NCBI GenBank assembly: GCA_035304345.1 | Contig: DATGQE010000066.1 | Location: forward strand, 62,001-126,000 | Source of the DNA: IDS-8 sp035304345 | GTDB taxonomy: Bacteria > Pseudomonadota > Gammaproteobacteria > Steroidobacterales > Woeseiaceae | Direction: 5' to 3' | DNA length: 64,000 bases | Shown here: piece after piece, positions 34,675 to 43,826 of the stretch | Layout of the letters: every line of letters starts with the position of its first letter | Position numbering within the stretch: the first letter of the stretch is position 1 | Position numbers and translations under genes: made by a program | The notes under the pieces: generated by a model | The model's input: only the letters and a program-made list of their open reading frames with translations | Told to the model about the DNA's origin: nothing | Database searches by the model: none

Positions 34675-36531
34675 CTACGGGAGCGCGCAGAACGCGCAAT
34701 AGGCGTACAGGCCGTTCGGGTCGTTGAAGCGCACGAGCGGCGCCAGCGTCGCCGCCAGCGATTCCGCGAGCCGCTCGACGGCGCCCGGCCTGGGCGCGAA
34801 GCGTGCGAGGTCGATCCCGAGCGCGCGGGCACCGCCCAGAAGCTGCAGCAGGAACTGCTCGGTCGGGGTGAGCTCCGGCTCGATGTACACGCGGCCGTAG
34901 CCACCGTCCTCCAGCCCGGCGAGCTCGGCCGCCGCGGCCACCGCCTCCTCCAGGCTGCCGATCCCGTCCACGAGCCCGAGCTCCGCCGCCTGGGCGCCGG
35001 TCCAGATCTGGCCCTGCGCGAGGCGGTCGACCTCGTCCTCCGGCAGGTCACGATGGAACGCCACCCGGCTGACGAAGTCCTGGTAGCCGTCCTCGATGAC
35101 CACCTGCAACAGCTCGCGCGCGTCGTCGGACAACGGCCGGTCGAAGCGCAGCTCGCCCGCCCACTTCGTCGTGCCGACGCCGTCGGTCCTGATGCCGAGG
35201 TGCTCCAGCGAGCGCTGGAACGTCGGGAACATGCCGAAGATGCCGATCGAGCCCGTGATGGTCGTCGGGCTCGCGTAGATGCGATCCGCCGCCATGGAGA
35301 TCCAGTAGCCGCCGGACGCGGCGACGCTGCTCATCGACGCCACCACCGGCTTGCCCGCGTCCCTGAGCGACAGCACCTCGTTGCGGATCACCTCGGACGC
35401 GAACGCGCTGCCGCCGGGGCTGTCGACCCGGAGCACCACCGCCTGTACCTTGTCGTCCGCCTTTGCGCGCCGCAGGAGCCTGGCCGTGGAATCGCCGCCG
35501 ATCGTGCCGGGCGGATGCGCGCCGTCGAGTATCTCGCCCGCGGCGACGATGATGGCGACGTTGCGCTGCGCGGGCTTCTCACCGCGCAGCGTGCGCATCT
35601 GCGCGAGGTAATCGTCGAGCGGAGCCGCGTTGTAGTACTCGATCCGGTCGGGATCCCTGCCGGCGAGCTCCGCCACGCGCTCCCCGACCTCCTCGCGCGT
35701 GAGCAGGTCGTCCACGAGCCCGTGCTTCAATGCGACCCGGGCAATGCTGCCGTCCTCCGAGCGGACGTGCTCGACGAAGCGGCGCACCAGGTCGTCGAGC
35801 GCACCCGGCTCGAGCTGGCGCGCCGCGCTCACGTCCTCCCGGTACGCCCTCCACAACGCGTCGACCAGGCGGCTCATCGCCGCCCGGTCCTCCGGCGACA
35901 TGTCGTTGCGGGTGAACGGCTCGACGGCGGATTTGTAGTCGCCGACCCGGAACACGTTCCAGTCGATCTTGAGCTTGTCGATCGCTTCCTTGAAGTAGTT
36001 GAGCCACACCCCGTATCCCTGCAGGAACAGCAGGCCTTCGGGATGCATGTACACCTCGTCGGCGTGTGCGGCGATGTAGTACGCGTCCTGCCCGAAGTTG
36101 TCCGCCGCCGCGATCACGGGCTTGCCCGACTCGCGAAAGTCCGCGAGTGCGCCGCCGATGCGCTGCAGCTTGGAGAGCCCGGCGCTCCCGAGGTCGTCGA
36201 GGTAGATCACGACGGCCTTGATGCGCGGATCGTCCTTGGCGTAGGCGAGGCCGTCGACGATGTCCTTGACCAGCGTCTCGGGGCGCGCCTGGCCGAATGC
36301 TTCTGCCACCGCGCGCTCGTAGGGGTCGCCCTCGAGCTGCTCGACGAGGTTGCCGGCCGGCCGGATGACGAGCGCCGCCTGGCCCGGCAGCTTCGGCGCC
36401 GATGCCGACATGGCGACGAGCACGATCGAGAAGATGAACAGCAGCAACACGAGGTGCAGCACCTTGCGCACGCCGTCGACTCCGGTCCACACGGCACCGA
36501 GGAACCGGGCCACCCCACTGCGTTTGCTCAT
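34675..36531 (-). CDS. sppA: Signal peptide peptidase SppA, 67-kDa type
   Basis: 618 residues, identical in length to E. coli SppA. A single N-terminal TM helix (VLHLVLLLFIFSIVLVAMSA) tethers a periplasmic tandem S49 protease. The catalytic dyad is split between the halves: Lys200 in VGDYKSAVEPF and Ser406 in SSVAASGGYWIS. It degrades cleaved signal peptides. ATG 36531 follows AGGAGG by five bases; ATG 36558 overlapping the dctM stop would add nine residues. The C-terminus ends in YCAFCALP, a CxxC that could bind metal or form a disulfide. Confidence 0.95.
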   Translation of the reverse strand: MSKRSGVARFLGAVWTGVDGVRKVLHLVLLLFIFSIVLVAMSASAPKLPGQAALVIRPAGNLVEQLEGDPYERAVAEAFGQARPETLVKDIVDGLAYAKDDPRIKAVVIYLDDLGSAGLSKLQRIGGALADFRESGKPVIAAADNFGQDAYYIAAHADEVYMHPEGLLFLQGYGVWLNYFKEAIDKLKIDWNVFRVGDYKSAVEPFTRNDMSPEDRAAMSRLVDALWRAYREDVSAARQLEPGALDDLVRRFVEHVRSEDGSIARVALKHGLVDDLLTREEVGERVAELAGRDPDRIEYYNAAPLDDYLAQMRTLRGEKPAQRNVAIIVAAGEILDGAHPPGTIGGDSTARLLRRAKADDKVQAVVLRVDSPGGSAFASEVIRNEVLSLRDAGKPVVASMSSVAASGGYWISMAADRIYASPTTITGSIGIFGMFPTFQRSLEHLGIRTDGVGTTKWAGELRFDRPLSDDARELLQVVIEDGYQDFVSRVAFHRDLPEDEVDRLAQGQIWTGAQAAELGLVDGIGSLEEAVAAAAELAGLEDGGYGRVYIEPELTPTEQFLLQLLGGARALGIDLARFAPRPGAVERLAESLAATLAPLVRFNDPNGLYAYCAFCALP

Positions 36532-36554
36532 TTCGCCCTCCTGCTCGACAGCGC

Positions 36555-37808
36555 TCATCCGGCCAGCCAGAGCGACAACTGCGGCCAGAACGTAATGATG
36601 ATCACAGACGCCAGCAATATCAGCAAAAACGGAAACGTGGCCCGGCACACTTCCAGGATCGGCCTCTCGAACCGGTAGCTGGCGATGAACAGGTTGAGGC
36701 CGACCGGCGGCGTCAGATACCCGAGCTGCATCGCGGCCAGGAACACGATCCCGAGGTGGATCGGGTCAATGGCGTATTGTGCAGCAATGGGCAGGATGAG
36801 CGGAACCACCAGCACGATGGCGGAGAAGATGTCGAGGACCGCACCGAGGGCCAGCAGGAACAGCAGCAGCAGGACCAGGAAGGTCGCGGGGCTCGCCACC
36901 GTGCCCGCGACCAGCTCGAGCAGCCGTTGCGGCACCTCCGCGCTGATCGCGTAGTTCGTGGACGCGAGCGACACGCCGAGTATCACGAGGATGGCGCCCA
37001 CGAGCAGCATCGACTCCCGCATGACGTGCACGAGCTTCGCCAGCGAGACCTCCCGCAGGATCAGGACCTCGACGATGAGCACGTACACCGCCGTGACGGC
37101 CGCCGCCTCGGAGACCGCGAAGAATCCGGAGTAGATGCCGCCGAGCACGACCAGCGGCAGCGGCAGCTCCCAGGCCGATTCGCGCAGCGCTGCCACGAGC
37201 GATGCAGACGAGAATTCGTGCATCTTCCGGTTGCCGCGATTCACCCACAAGCTCCAGCCGGCGAGCAGGACCAGCATGAGCAGGCCCGGCAGAAGACCGG
37301 CGCGAAACAGCGAATCGATCGGAACCTCGGCGATGACGCCGTAGAGGATGAGCGGCAGAGACGGCGCGAACAGCAGTCCGAGGCTGCCGGACGTCGTGAC
37401 CAGCCCGAGATTGAAACCGTCGGGATAGCCATCGTGCCGGAGGGCGGGAAAGAGTATCGCCCCGAGCGCAATGATCGTGATCCCCGACGCGCCGGTGAAC
37501 GCGGTGAACAACGCGCAGGCCGCGAGTGCGACCAGGGCCAGGCCTCCGGGGATCCAGCCGATGAGTGCATTCGTCAGGCGCACCAGCCGCTGCGGCGCGC
37601 CGCTCTCGCTCAGCAGGTAACCCGCGAACGTGAACAACGGGATCGCGGACAGGAAAGGAATCTCGGCAAGCCCGAGTATGTCGATCGCGATCGCGGCGAG
37701 GTCGTAGCCTTCGCGGTAGTAGCCGAGCATCGCGCTCGCCGCGATGACGGCGAACAGCGGCGCACCGAGGAGCGCGAGCAGCACGAGCAGCAGGCCCGCG
37801 ACGATCAT
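36555..37808 (-). CDS. dctM: TRAP transporter large permease (DctM)
   Basis: 417 residues, about 12 TM segments. Family features: IPLFTFAGYLLSESGAPQRLVRLTNALIGWIPGGLAL, FTGASGITIIALGAILFPAL, GSLGLLFAPSLPLILYG and the C-terminal QLGYLTPPVGLNLFIASYRF. It is the ion-coupled transport subunit of a tripartite ATP-independent transporter. ATG 37808 is five bases after AAGGAG and overlaps the dctQ stop. Confidence 0.95.
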   Translation of the reverse strand: MIVAGLLLVLLALLGAPLFAVIAASAMLGYYREGYDLAAIAIDILGLAEIPFLSAIPLFTFAGYLLSESGAPQRLVRLTNALIGWIPGGLALVALAACALFTAFTGASGITIIALGAILFPALRHDGYPDGFNLGLVTTSGSLGLLFAPSLPLILYGVIAEVPIDSLFRAGLLPGLLMLVLLAGWSLWVNRGNRKMHEFSSASLVAALRESAWELPLPLVVLGGIYSGFFAVSEAAAVTAVYVLIVEVLILREVSLAKLVHVMRESMLLVGAILVILGVSLASTNYAISAEVPQRLLELVAGTVASPATFLVLLLLFLLALGAVLDIFSAIVLVVPLILPIAAQYAIDPIHLGIVFLAAMQLGYLTPPVGLNLFIASYRFERPILEVCRATFPFLLILLASVIIITFWPQLSLWLAG

Positions 37809-38317
37809 CCCGGCTCCTTTCGCACACCGCCGAGCAGCGACATGAGATCGTCGATCGACCAGAGCGCGAAGCGGTACGCCATGAGGCCGAACGCCACCGG
37901 CAGGATGCCCTGCACCGTCCAGGCCGGGATGCCGATGAGCACGGTATCGTCGATCGCCAGCACGACGTAGCGGGCGCTGTGCCAGGCGATCGTGCCGCAC
38001 ACGACGGCCGCGAACGCGTCCACGACGACGGCCGGCAAGCGCGCCCAGCGCTCGGGTACGTAATGCGAGAGCAGGTCGATGCGCAGGTGCCGGCGATTAC
38101 GGCTGGTCGCGATCGAGCCGACCAGCGCGATCCACAGCACGAGGATCTTCAGGAGCTCGTCGGACCAGATGATGCCCGTGTCGAAGAACAGCCGGAGGAC
38201 GATCTGCGCGCTCGCGAGCAGCATCATCAGCGCCAGGAGCAGCACGAGCAACGCGTTCTCGACGGCGGTGCCCCACCGCTCGAGCGGCTTCAGGATGCGC
38301 CAGGCCGGTCCGGTCAT
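37805..38317 (-). CDS. dctQ: TRAP transporter small permease (DctQ)
   Basis: 170 residues, four TM helices, with the DctQ block LLVLLLALMMLLASAQIVLRLFF, IIWSDELLKILVLWIALVGS and RNRRHLRIDLL. It pairs with DctM. 33 bases after dctP; same operon. Confidence 0.94.
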   Translation of the reverse strand: MTGPAWRILKPLERWGTAVENALLVLLLALMMLLASAQIVLRLFFDTGIIWSDELLKILVLWIALVGSIATSRNRRHLRIDLLSHYVPERWARLPAVVVDAFAAVVCGTIAWHSARYVVLAIDDTVLIGIPAWTVQGILPVAFGLMAYRFALWSIDDLMSLLGGVRKEPG

Positions 38318-38350
38318 GCCGTCGTTTCCTCTTCCCGGCGCGCCGGCGGG

Positions 38351-39364
38351 TCAGCCCGATTCGGGCGCGGCGCTCGAACGGTACTCTTCGATGAGGCGGC
38401 GGACCTCGTCCAGCAGCTCCGGCGAAATCAGGCCGTCGCGCGCCAGCGCGTCGTTCGTCTCCTCGAGCAGGGACTGCAGGCGGCTGCGTTCGCCCGCTTC
38501 CGGCGTGACGGGCTCCACGCCGGAAGCGATCAGGGCGTCGAGCGCTTCCTTCGCCTCCTCCTCGTTCTCGACGTCCCAGCGCGCGTACAGCGCCGACATG
38601 ATCTCGCGCACGACGAGCTGGTCCGGCTGCTCGAGCCGGTCGAACGCACGGCGGTCGATCGCGAGCAGGCCCATGGTGTACACGATCGGCATTTGCGTGA
38701 CGTAGCGCACCCGGGTGTGCCACTGAAGCACGAGCGCGGCCGCGGGCGGCATCGCGACGATGTCGATCAGGCCCGTCTGCAGGCCCGTGAGCACGTCCGT
38801 GACCGGCAGGGTCACCGGCGACAGGTCGAGCGCGTTCATCGCCTCGTAGCTGATGAGGTCACCTTCAGGCACCCACACCTTGCGGCCGCGCAGGTCCTCG
38901 TGCCGGCGCACCGGCGTGTTCGACATGATCATCGCGAACCCGCCGTTCGCGAACCCGAAGCTCACGAACCCCGCTTCCTCCAGGCCGTGCACGAGCTTCG
39001 GGTCGACCGTGCGCCGCACGTGGCGCGCCTCGTCGGCCGACCGGAACAGGAATGGCAGGCCGTAGACGTTGAGGTCGGGATAAACCTGCTGCAGGTCGGT
39101 CGGCGTGAACGCGCCGCCGTGGAGCTGGCCGATCCGGATCTTGCGCAGGACGGTGCCCGGGTTGCCCTGCACGCCGCCCGAATAGAAGCGGAAGGCGACG
39201 CGTCCTTCCGTGCGCTCCCGGATCTCGGCCGCGGCCGCCCGCATGTCGCGCATCCATTGCGTGTTCTCGGGCAGCACGGTCGCGATCCTGAGCTCGGCCG
39301 CCACCGCCCACGGCGCAGCGGCGACGAGCCACGTCAGGGCCAGCACGGCGATGGAGCTTCGCAT
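38351..39364 (-). CDS. dctP: TRAP transporter substrate-binding protein (DctP family)
   Basis: 337 residues with a Sec signal peptide (cleavage near AVAAELR). The mature protein begins LRIATVLPENTQWMRDM and has YSGGVQGNPGTVLRKIRIGQLHGGAFTP, GLPFLFRSADEARHV, LRGRKVWVPEGDLISYEAM and VTDVLTGLQTGLIDIVAMPP. The canonical ligand arginine position is occupied by RGRKVWVPEGD, which lacks the usual R(x)P carboxylate clamp, so the substrate need not be a C4-dicarboxylate. The TatT-like lipoprotein upstream marks the TRAP-TatT-P subtype. Confidence 0.93.
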   Translation of the reverse strand: MRSSIAVLALTWLVAAAPWAVAAELRIATVLPENTQWMRDMRAAAAEIRERTEGRVAFRFYSGGVQGNPGTVLRKIRIGQLHGGAFTPTDLQQVYPDLNVYGLPFLFRSADEARHVRRTVDPKLVHGLEEAGFVSFGFANGGFAMIMSNTPVRRHEDLRGRKVWVPEGDLISYEAMNALDLSPVTLPVTDVLTGLQTGLIDIVAMPPAAALVLQWHTRVRYVTQMPIVYTMGLLAIDRRAFDRLEQPDQLVVREIMSALYARWDVENEEEAKEALDALIASGVEPVTPEAGERSRLQSLLEETNDALARDGLISPELLDEVRRLIEEYRSSAAPESG

Positions 39365-39382
39365 CCGCAGCCTCCTCCCGGT

Positions 39383-40273
39383 TCAGAAATAGTCGTCCGC
39401 GCTCGCGAGCAGCGCCTCGGCTTCCCGTTGCGCCAGCACGTTCGTGAGCGTCAGGCCCGGCACCACCGGGTCCGCCTCCAGGACTTCCCGGAGCAGGCGG
39501 TCGTGCAACTCGCGATCGTACAGCAGCCGCGCGTAGCCGCGGGCGTACTCGACCTTGGCGGCCAGGTCCCGGCCGCCGGAAAGCTCGATGGCGCGCTCGA
39601 AATGCGCCCGGCCCCGCTCCGGGTCACCGCCGAGCGCCGGCGGCCGCAGGGTCGCCAGAATGCCGAGCCACGTGTGCACCTGCGCGTGTCCGTCGCTGCC
39701 GTCGAGCTCGAGGTAACGCTCGAGCAGGGCCTCCATGTGCGGCAGCTCGGCGAGCGCGTTCCAGTCGTCCGCGTGGGCGCGGATGCTGGCGAGCGATGCC
39801 GCGGCGTAGCTCCAGGCCACGCCGCCGTGAGTCGGGCGCAGGCGCGGCAGCGTCGCGACGAAGGCTTCGAACGGCATGCCGGGCCAGTCGCAGCCGGCCG
39901 GGAAGCGCAGGCAGACCGCGCGGGCCGCGTACTCGCGCGCACGCTCGGTCAGCCGTGCCGCACGCGCGGGATCGTCCGCGAACAGGGTCCCGTAGGCGGC
40001 GTACAGGTTGGCCGCCGCCGACAGCAGCTCCGCGTCGTCAGGGTCGGACTCGATGAAGCTGTCGAGCAGCAGCATGTACGCCGGCGCACCGGCGCGGACC
40101 GTCTCGGGGTCCGTCTGGTTCTGCACTGCCGCCTCGAGATCCTCCGCGAGGCCGGAGGCGGCGGACGACATGAGCGAGGCGCAGCCGGCGAGGCCGGCCA
40201 CCGTGCACAGCGCCAGGGCGACCCTTGCAGGACCGAGCGCCCCCGACCGCGCCGTTGGCCTCGAGACGTTCAG
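39383..40273 (-). CDS. TRAP-associated TatT-family lipoprotein, start uncertain
   Basis: About 296 residues. A lipoprotein signal (ARVALALCTVAGLAGCASL; lipobox LAGC) is followed by helical repeats of the TPR-like TatT fold (LLDSFIESDPDDAELLSAAANLYAAYGTLF...). Treponemal TatT binds its substrate-binding partner TatP, the DctP-type protein encoded next here. No ATG, GTG or TTG lies in frame between the rplS stop and the signal peptide. The options are CTG 40273 (used here), GTG 40369 deep inside rplS, or GTG 40201, which would remove most of the signal sequence. The reading frame itself is secure. Confidence 0.8.
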   Translation of the reverse strand: MNVSRPTARSGALGPARVALALCTVAGLAGCASLMSSAASGLAEDLEAAVQNQTDPETVRAGAPAYMLLLDSFIESDPDDAELLSAAANLYAAYGTLFADDPARAARLTERAREYAARAVCLRFPAGCDWPGMPFEAFVATLPRLRPTHGGVAWSYAAASLASIRAHADDWNALAELPHMEALLERYLELDGSDGHAQVHTWLGILATLRPPALGGDPERGRAHFERAIELSGGRDLAAKVEYARGYARLLYDRELHDRLLREVLEADPVVPGLTLTNVLAQREAEALLASADDYF

Positions 40274-40292
40274 CGGTCCGGCCCGCCTCGCG

Positions 40293-40637
40293 TCAGACCT
40301 TTTCCTTGATGCGCGCCGCCTTGCCCGTGCGATCGCGCAGGTAGTACAGCTTGGCCCGCCGCACGTCACCGCGGCGCCGCACCTCGATGGAGGCCACCGC
40401 GGGGCTGTAGGTCTGGAAGACGCGCTCGACGCCCTCGCCGTGGGAGACCTTGCGCACGGTGAACGAGGAATTCAGCCCGCGGTTGCGCTTCGCGATCACG
40501 ACTCCCTCGAACGCCTGCAGCCGCTCCCGCTCGCCTTCGGTGACCTTCACCTGCACGACCACCGTGTCGCCCGGATGAAACTCCGGCACGGACTTCTTTA
40601 ACTGTTCCTGTTCAATGGCATCGATTATTTTGCTCAT
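40293..40637 (-). CDS. rplS: 50S ribosomal protein L19 (RplS)
   Basis: 114 residues. Diagnostic sequence FHPGDTVVVQVKVTEGERERLQAFEG, RNRGLNSSFTVRKVSHGEGVERVF and RRAKLYYLRDRTGKAARIKEK. It lies at the 30S-50S interface. The ATG overlaps the trmD stop by four bases, and it is the last gene of the conserved rpsP-rimM-trmD-rplS operon. Confidence 0.98.
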   Translation of the reverse strand: MSKIIDAIEQEQLKKSVPEFHPGDTVVVQVKVTEGERERLQAFEGVVIAKRNRGLNSSFTVRKVSHGEGVERVFQTYSPAVASIEVRRRGDVRRAKLYYLRDRTGKAARIKEKV

Positions 40638-41446
40638 GTCACTTCTACCTGCCGGCCGGGTGCCGGCCGTTGCGTTTCGTCAGTCTCGGCCGTCGTGCCG
40701 GAGCCATCCGGCGCTTCGTCCCGCAAGAATTCCATCAGCAGCCGCTGCTGGTCCTCGTTCAGCTTCAGCTTGCGCACGAGGTCCGGACGCTTGAGGAAGC
40801 TTCGCCCCAGCGCCTGCTGGTAACGCCAGCGCGCGATCCGGGCGTGATCCCCCGAGAGGAGCACCTCCGGCACCCGCCGGCCCGCGACCGACTCCGGCCG
40901 CGTGTAATGCGGATGATCGAGGAGTCCCTCGCTGAAGGAGTCCCGCTCCGCCGAATCCTCGTCGCCCAGCACGCCCGGCAGCAACCGCGCCACGGCGTCG
41001 ATCACCGCCATCGCGGCGATCTCGCCGCCGGAGAGCACGAAATCGCCGAGCGACAGCTCCTCGTCGACCAGGTCCTCGATGATCCGCTCGTCGAAACCCT
41101 CGTAGCGGCCCGACAGCAGCACGAGACCCGGCAGGCCCGCGTAACGCCGTGCCACCGCCTGGTCGAAACGCCGTCCCTGCGGCGTCAGGCACACGACCGG
41201 GCTCCCGGCCGGGAGCGCCCGGCGCACGCTCGCCAGCGCGGCAGCGACCGGCTCGTACTTCAGCACCATGCCCGGGCCGCCGCCGTACGGCCGGTCGTCC
41301 ACGGTGCGGTGCCGGTCGGTCGTGTAATCGCGCGGGTTCGCGTACTCGAGCCCGAGCAGTCCGCGCTCGACCGCACGGCCGACCACGCCGTGCTCCGCCA
41401 CGGTACGCACCATCTCCGGAAACAGGCTGACGATCCCGATGCGCAT
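40634..41446 (-). CDS. trmD: tRNA (guanine-N1)-methyltransferase TrmD
   Basis: 270 residues. SPOUT enzyme making m1G37. The N-terminus MRIGIVSLFPEMV and the blocks DDRPYGGGPGMVLKYEP, LSGRYEGFDERIIE, LSLGDFVLSGGE and LDHPHYTRPE are diagnostic and form the AdoMet knot and catalytic site. Seven bases after rimM. Confidence 0.98.
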   Translation of the reverse strand: MRIGIVSLFPEMVRTVAEHGVVGRAVERGLLGLEYANPRDYTTDRHRTVDDRPYGGGPGMVLKYEPVAAALASVRRALPAGSPVVCLTPQGRRFDQAVARRYAGLPGLVLLSGRYEGFDERIIEDLVDEELSLGDFVLSGGEIAAMAVIDAVARLLPGVLGDEDSAERDSFSEGLLDHPHYTRPESVAGRRVPEVLLSGDHARIARWRYQQALGRSFLKRPDLVRKLKLNEDQQRLLMEFLRDEAPDGSGTTAETDETQRPAPGRQVEVT

Positions 41447-41453
41447 TGGCTGC

Positions 41454-41996
41454 CTAGTCCCATTCCCAGTCGACGTCGATGACGCCCGCCGCCAGGTTCA
41501 CGTCGAGCACGAACGTGCCGGGAACGAACGGTACCAGAACCTCGCGCTTCTGCCCGTCCTCCTCGCGGCTCACGACGAGAACGTCGTGCGCGCCGGTCTC
41601 CAGCAGGCGATCGACCCGTCCCAGCAACCGGCCGCCGCGATGGCGCACCTCCAGCCCTTCGAGGTCCGCCCAGTAATACTCGCCCTCCGCGGGCTCCGGC
41701 ATCCGTTCCCGCTCGACCGCCACGTCGGCGCCGAGGAAGCGCGCCGCCGCGTCGCGGTCGGCGGTGCCGGCGAGCTGCGCCACCAGGCCCTTGCCGTGCT
41801 CGCGCCCGCCCGTCACCTCGAAGCGCTCCCAGGTCCCGGGGCCCCCGACCAGCCACTCGTCGTAGCCGAGCAGCGCGGCCGGCGGCTCCGTGTAGGAGCG
41901 TACCCGGACCCAGCCGCGCACCCCGTAAAGACCGGTGATGCGACCGAGGACCACCGGGTCGCGGCGCTTGCCGCCGGGCGTGGTCGCGGCCGCCAC
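41454..41996 (-). CDS. rimM: Ribosome maturation factor RimM
   Basis: 180 residues from GTG 41996. The N-terminal RimM domain (VVLGRITGLYGVRGWVRVRSYTEPP) and C-terminal PRC-barrel (EYYWADLEGLEVRHRGGRLLGRVDRLLETGAHDVLVV, ending in IDVDWEWD) are intact. It helps assemble the 30S head via S19. 47 bases after rpsP. Confidence 0.97.
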   Translation of the reverse strand: MAAATTPGGKRRDPVVLGRITGLYGVRGWVRVRSYTEPPAALLGYDEWLVGGPGTWERFEVTGGREHGKGLVAQLAGTADRDAAARFLGADVAVERERMPEPAEGEYYWADLEGLEVRHRGGRLLGRVDRLLETGAHDVLVVSREEDGQKREVLVPFVPGTFVLDVNLAAGVIDVDWEWD

Positions 41997-42043
41997 TCCC
42001 GTCTCCCCGCCCGGACGCGCCGACGCCGCCGCCGGCCGGCGTC

Positions 42044-42307
42044 TCAGGCAGCCGTGGTCCGCGCTGCCTTGCGCGAGGCCTTGATCAGGGCCGCCACCCT
42101 CTCGGTGGGCCTGGCGCCGACGCTGAGCCAGTGATCGACCCGCTCGAGGTCGATCTTCAGGTGCTGCTCCTGGCCCCTCGCCACGGGGTTGTAGAAACCC
42201 AGGCGCTCGATGTACCGGCCGTCCCGGCGGTTGCGGCTGTCGCTCACCACCAGGTGATAGAAAGGAGTCTTTTTCGCGCCCGCGCGCGAAAGACGAATAC
42301 TGACCAT
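42044..42307 (-). CDS. rpsP: 30S ribosomal protein S16 (RpsP)
   Basis: 87 residues: MVSIRLSRAGAKKTPFYHLV, DSRNRRDGRYIERLGFYNP and the lysine/alanine-rich C-terminus are diagnostic. First gene of the rpsP-rimM-trmD-rplS operon, about 80 bases from a good promoter at 42388-42415. Confidence 0.98.
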   Translation of the reverse strand: MVSIRLSRAGAKKTPFYHLVVSDSRNRRDGRYIERLGFYNPVARGQEQHLKIDLERVDHWLSVGARPTERVAALIKASRKAARTTAA

Positions 42308-42387
42308 GGTTGTTCCGTCAAGCTTGGAAAGCGCCCCCGGCGCCCCCGGCGTGTCCCGGGGACCGGCCGGGACCGGGTAAACGGCGC

Positions 42388-42415
42388 ATTTTACTGATTC
42401 CCGGGCCGATGTGAA
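42388..42415 (-). promoter_or_regulatory. rpsP operon promoter (TTCACA, 16 bp, TAAAAT)
   Basis: On the minus strand TTCACA (42415-42410) and TAAAAT (42393-42388) are separated by 16 bases, close to sigma-70 consensus. It lies between the end of ffh and rpsP and gives a leader of about 74 bases. A G/C-rich stem follows in the leader. Confidence 0.65.
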
Positions 42416-42460
42416 GCGAAGACCGACCGCGCGGCGGCCCGGGGCGGCGGTCCGGGGGCG

Positions 42461-43819
42461 TCAGCGGGGCCCGGGCAGGCGCCCGCCCTGCAGCCCCCGC
42501 ACCAGGTTCTTCATGCCGCCGCGGCTGAACTTCTTCATCATCTTCTCCATCTGCATGTGCTGCTTCAGGAGGCGGTTGACGTCCTGCACCTGCTGGCCGC
42601 TGCCCGCCGCGATCCGGCGCTTGCGCGAGCCGTTGATGATCCTGGGGAAACGGCGCTCCGCCGGGGTCATGGAGTCGATGATGGCCATCTGGCGCCTGAG
42701 CTGTCGCTCGTCCGCGGCCCCGCGGAGCGCCTCCGGGTTGACGTGCCCGGGCAGCGGCAGCTTCTCCAGCATGGCGCCGATGCCCCCCATCTTGAGCATC
42801 TGCTCGTACTGGTCCCGCAAGTCGGCCAGGTCGAAGCCCTTGCCCTTCCGGACCTTGCGCGCCAGCTTCTCGGCCTTCTCGCGGCTCGTCTTCTGCTCGA
42901 TCTCCTCGACCAGAGACAGCACGTCGCCCATGCCGAGGATGCGCGAGGCCATGCGGTCCGGATGAAAGACCTCGAGCGCGTCCGTCTTCTCGCCGACACC
43001 GAGGAAACGGATCGGCTTGCCGGTCACCTCGGTCACCGACAGTGCCACACCGCCCTTCGCGTCGCCGTCCGCCTTGGTGAGGATCACCCCCGTCAACGGC
43101 AGGCGGGCATCGAAGGCCCGGGCGGCGTTGACCGCGTCCTGCCCGGCCATCGCGTCGATCACGAACAGCGTCTCGTGCGGCGCGGCCTGCTGGTGCACGG
43201 CGACGACCTCGTCCATCATCGCCTCGTCGACGTGCAGGCGCCCGGCCGTGTCCACGATCAGCACGTCGGCCTGGCGGCGCCGCGCGTCCTCCAGTGCCCG
43301 CGCGGCGATGCGGGCCGGGTCCTCCGCCGGATCGCTCGCGCACCACAGCGCGCCGACCTCGCCGGCCAGCCGCTCGAGCTGCAGGATGGCCGCCGGCCGG
43401 TGCACGTCCACGCTCACCAGCATCACGCGCTTTTTCTCCCGCTCGATCAGCCGGCGGGCGAGCTTGGCCGCGGTGGTGGTCTTGCCCGCGCCCTGCAGGC
43501 CCGCGAGGAACACGATGACCGGGGGACGGGCGCGCAGCTCGAGCGGCCGCGTCTCGCCGCCCAGGAGCGTCACGAGCTCCCCGTGAATGATCTTGATCAG
43601 CGCCTGGCCGGGGGTCAGGCTCCGGTCCACCTCCTCGCCCAGCGCACGCTCGCGGACCCGGTCGATGAAGGACTTGACCACCGGCAGCGCAACGTCCGCC
43701 TCGAGCAGGGCGAGGCGCACCTGGCGGAGCGTGTCCTTGACGTTGGCTTCGGTGAGCCTGCCCTTGCCGGTGAGGTTGCGTGCGGCTCGCGACAGCCGCT
43801 CGGAAAGCGTATCGAACAT
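42461..43819 (-). CDS. ffh: Signal recognition particle protein Ffh
   Basis: 452 residues. NG domain: FDTLSERLSRAARNLTGKGRL, P-loop GLQGAGKTTTAAKLA, VDVHRPAAILQLERLA, DTAGRLHVDE and TKADGDAKGGVAL. The C-terminal M domain is methionine-rich (INGSRKRRIAAGSGQQVQDVNRLLKQ, then HMQMEKMMKKF), where 4.5S RNA and signal sequences bind. ATG 43819 gives the standard N-terminus but has no Shine-Dalgarno. TAGAAT at 43832-43827 would start transcription at about 43820, one base before the ATG, suggesting a leaderless mRNA. Confidence 0.97.
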   Translation of the reverse strand: MFDTLSERLSRAARNLTGKGRLTEANVKDTLRQVRLALLEADVALPVVKSFIDRVRERALGEEVDRSLTPGQALIKIIHGELVTLLGGETRPLELRARPPVIVFLAGLQGAGKTTTAAKLARRLIEREKKRVMLVSVDVHRPAAILQLERLAGEVGALWCASDPAEDPARIAARALEDARRRQADVLIVDTAGRLHVDEAMMDEVVAVHQQAAPHETLFVIDAMAGQDAVNAARAFDARLPLTGVILTKADGDAKGGVALSVTEVTGKPIRFLGVGEKTDALEVFHPDRMASRILGMGDVLSLVEEIEQKTSREKAEKLARKVRKGKGFDLADLRDQYEQMLKMGGIGAMLEKLPLPGHVNPEALRGAADERQLRRQMAIIDSMTPAERRFPRIINGSRKRRIAAGSGQQVQDVNRLLKQHMQMEKMMKKFSRGGMKNLVRGLQGGRLPGPR

Positions 43820-43826
43820 GCGCGCT

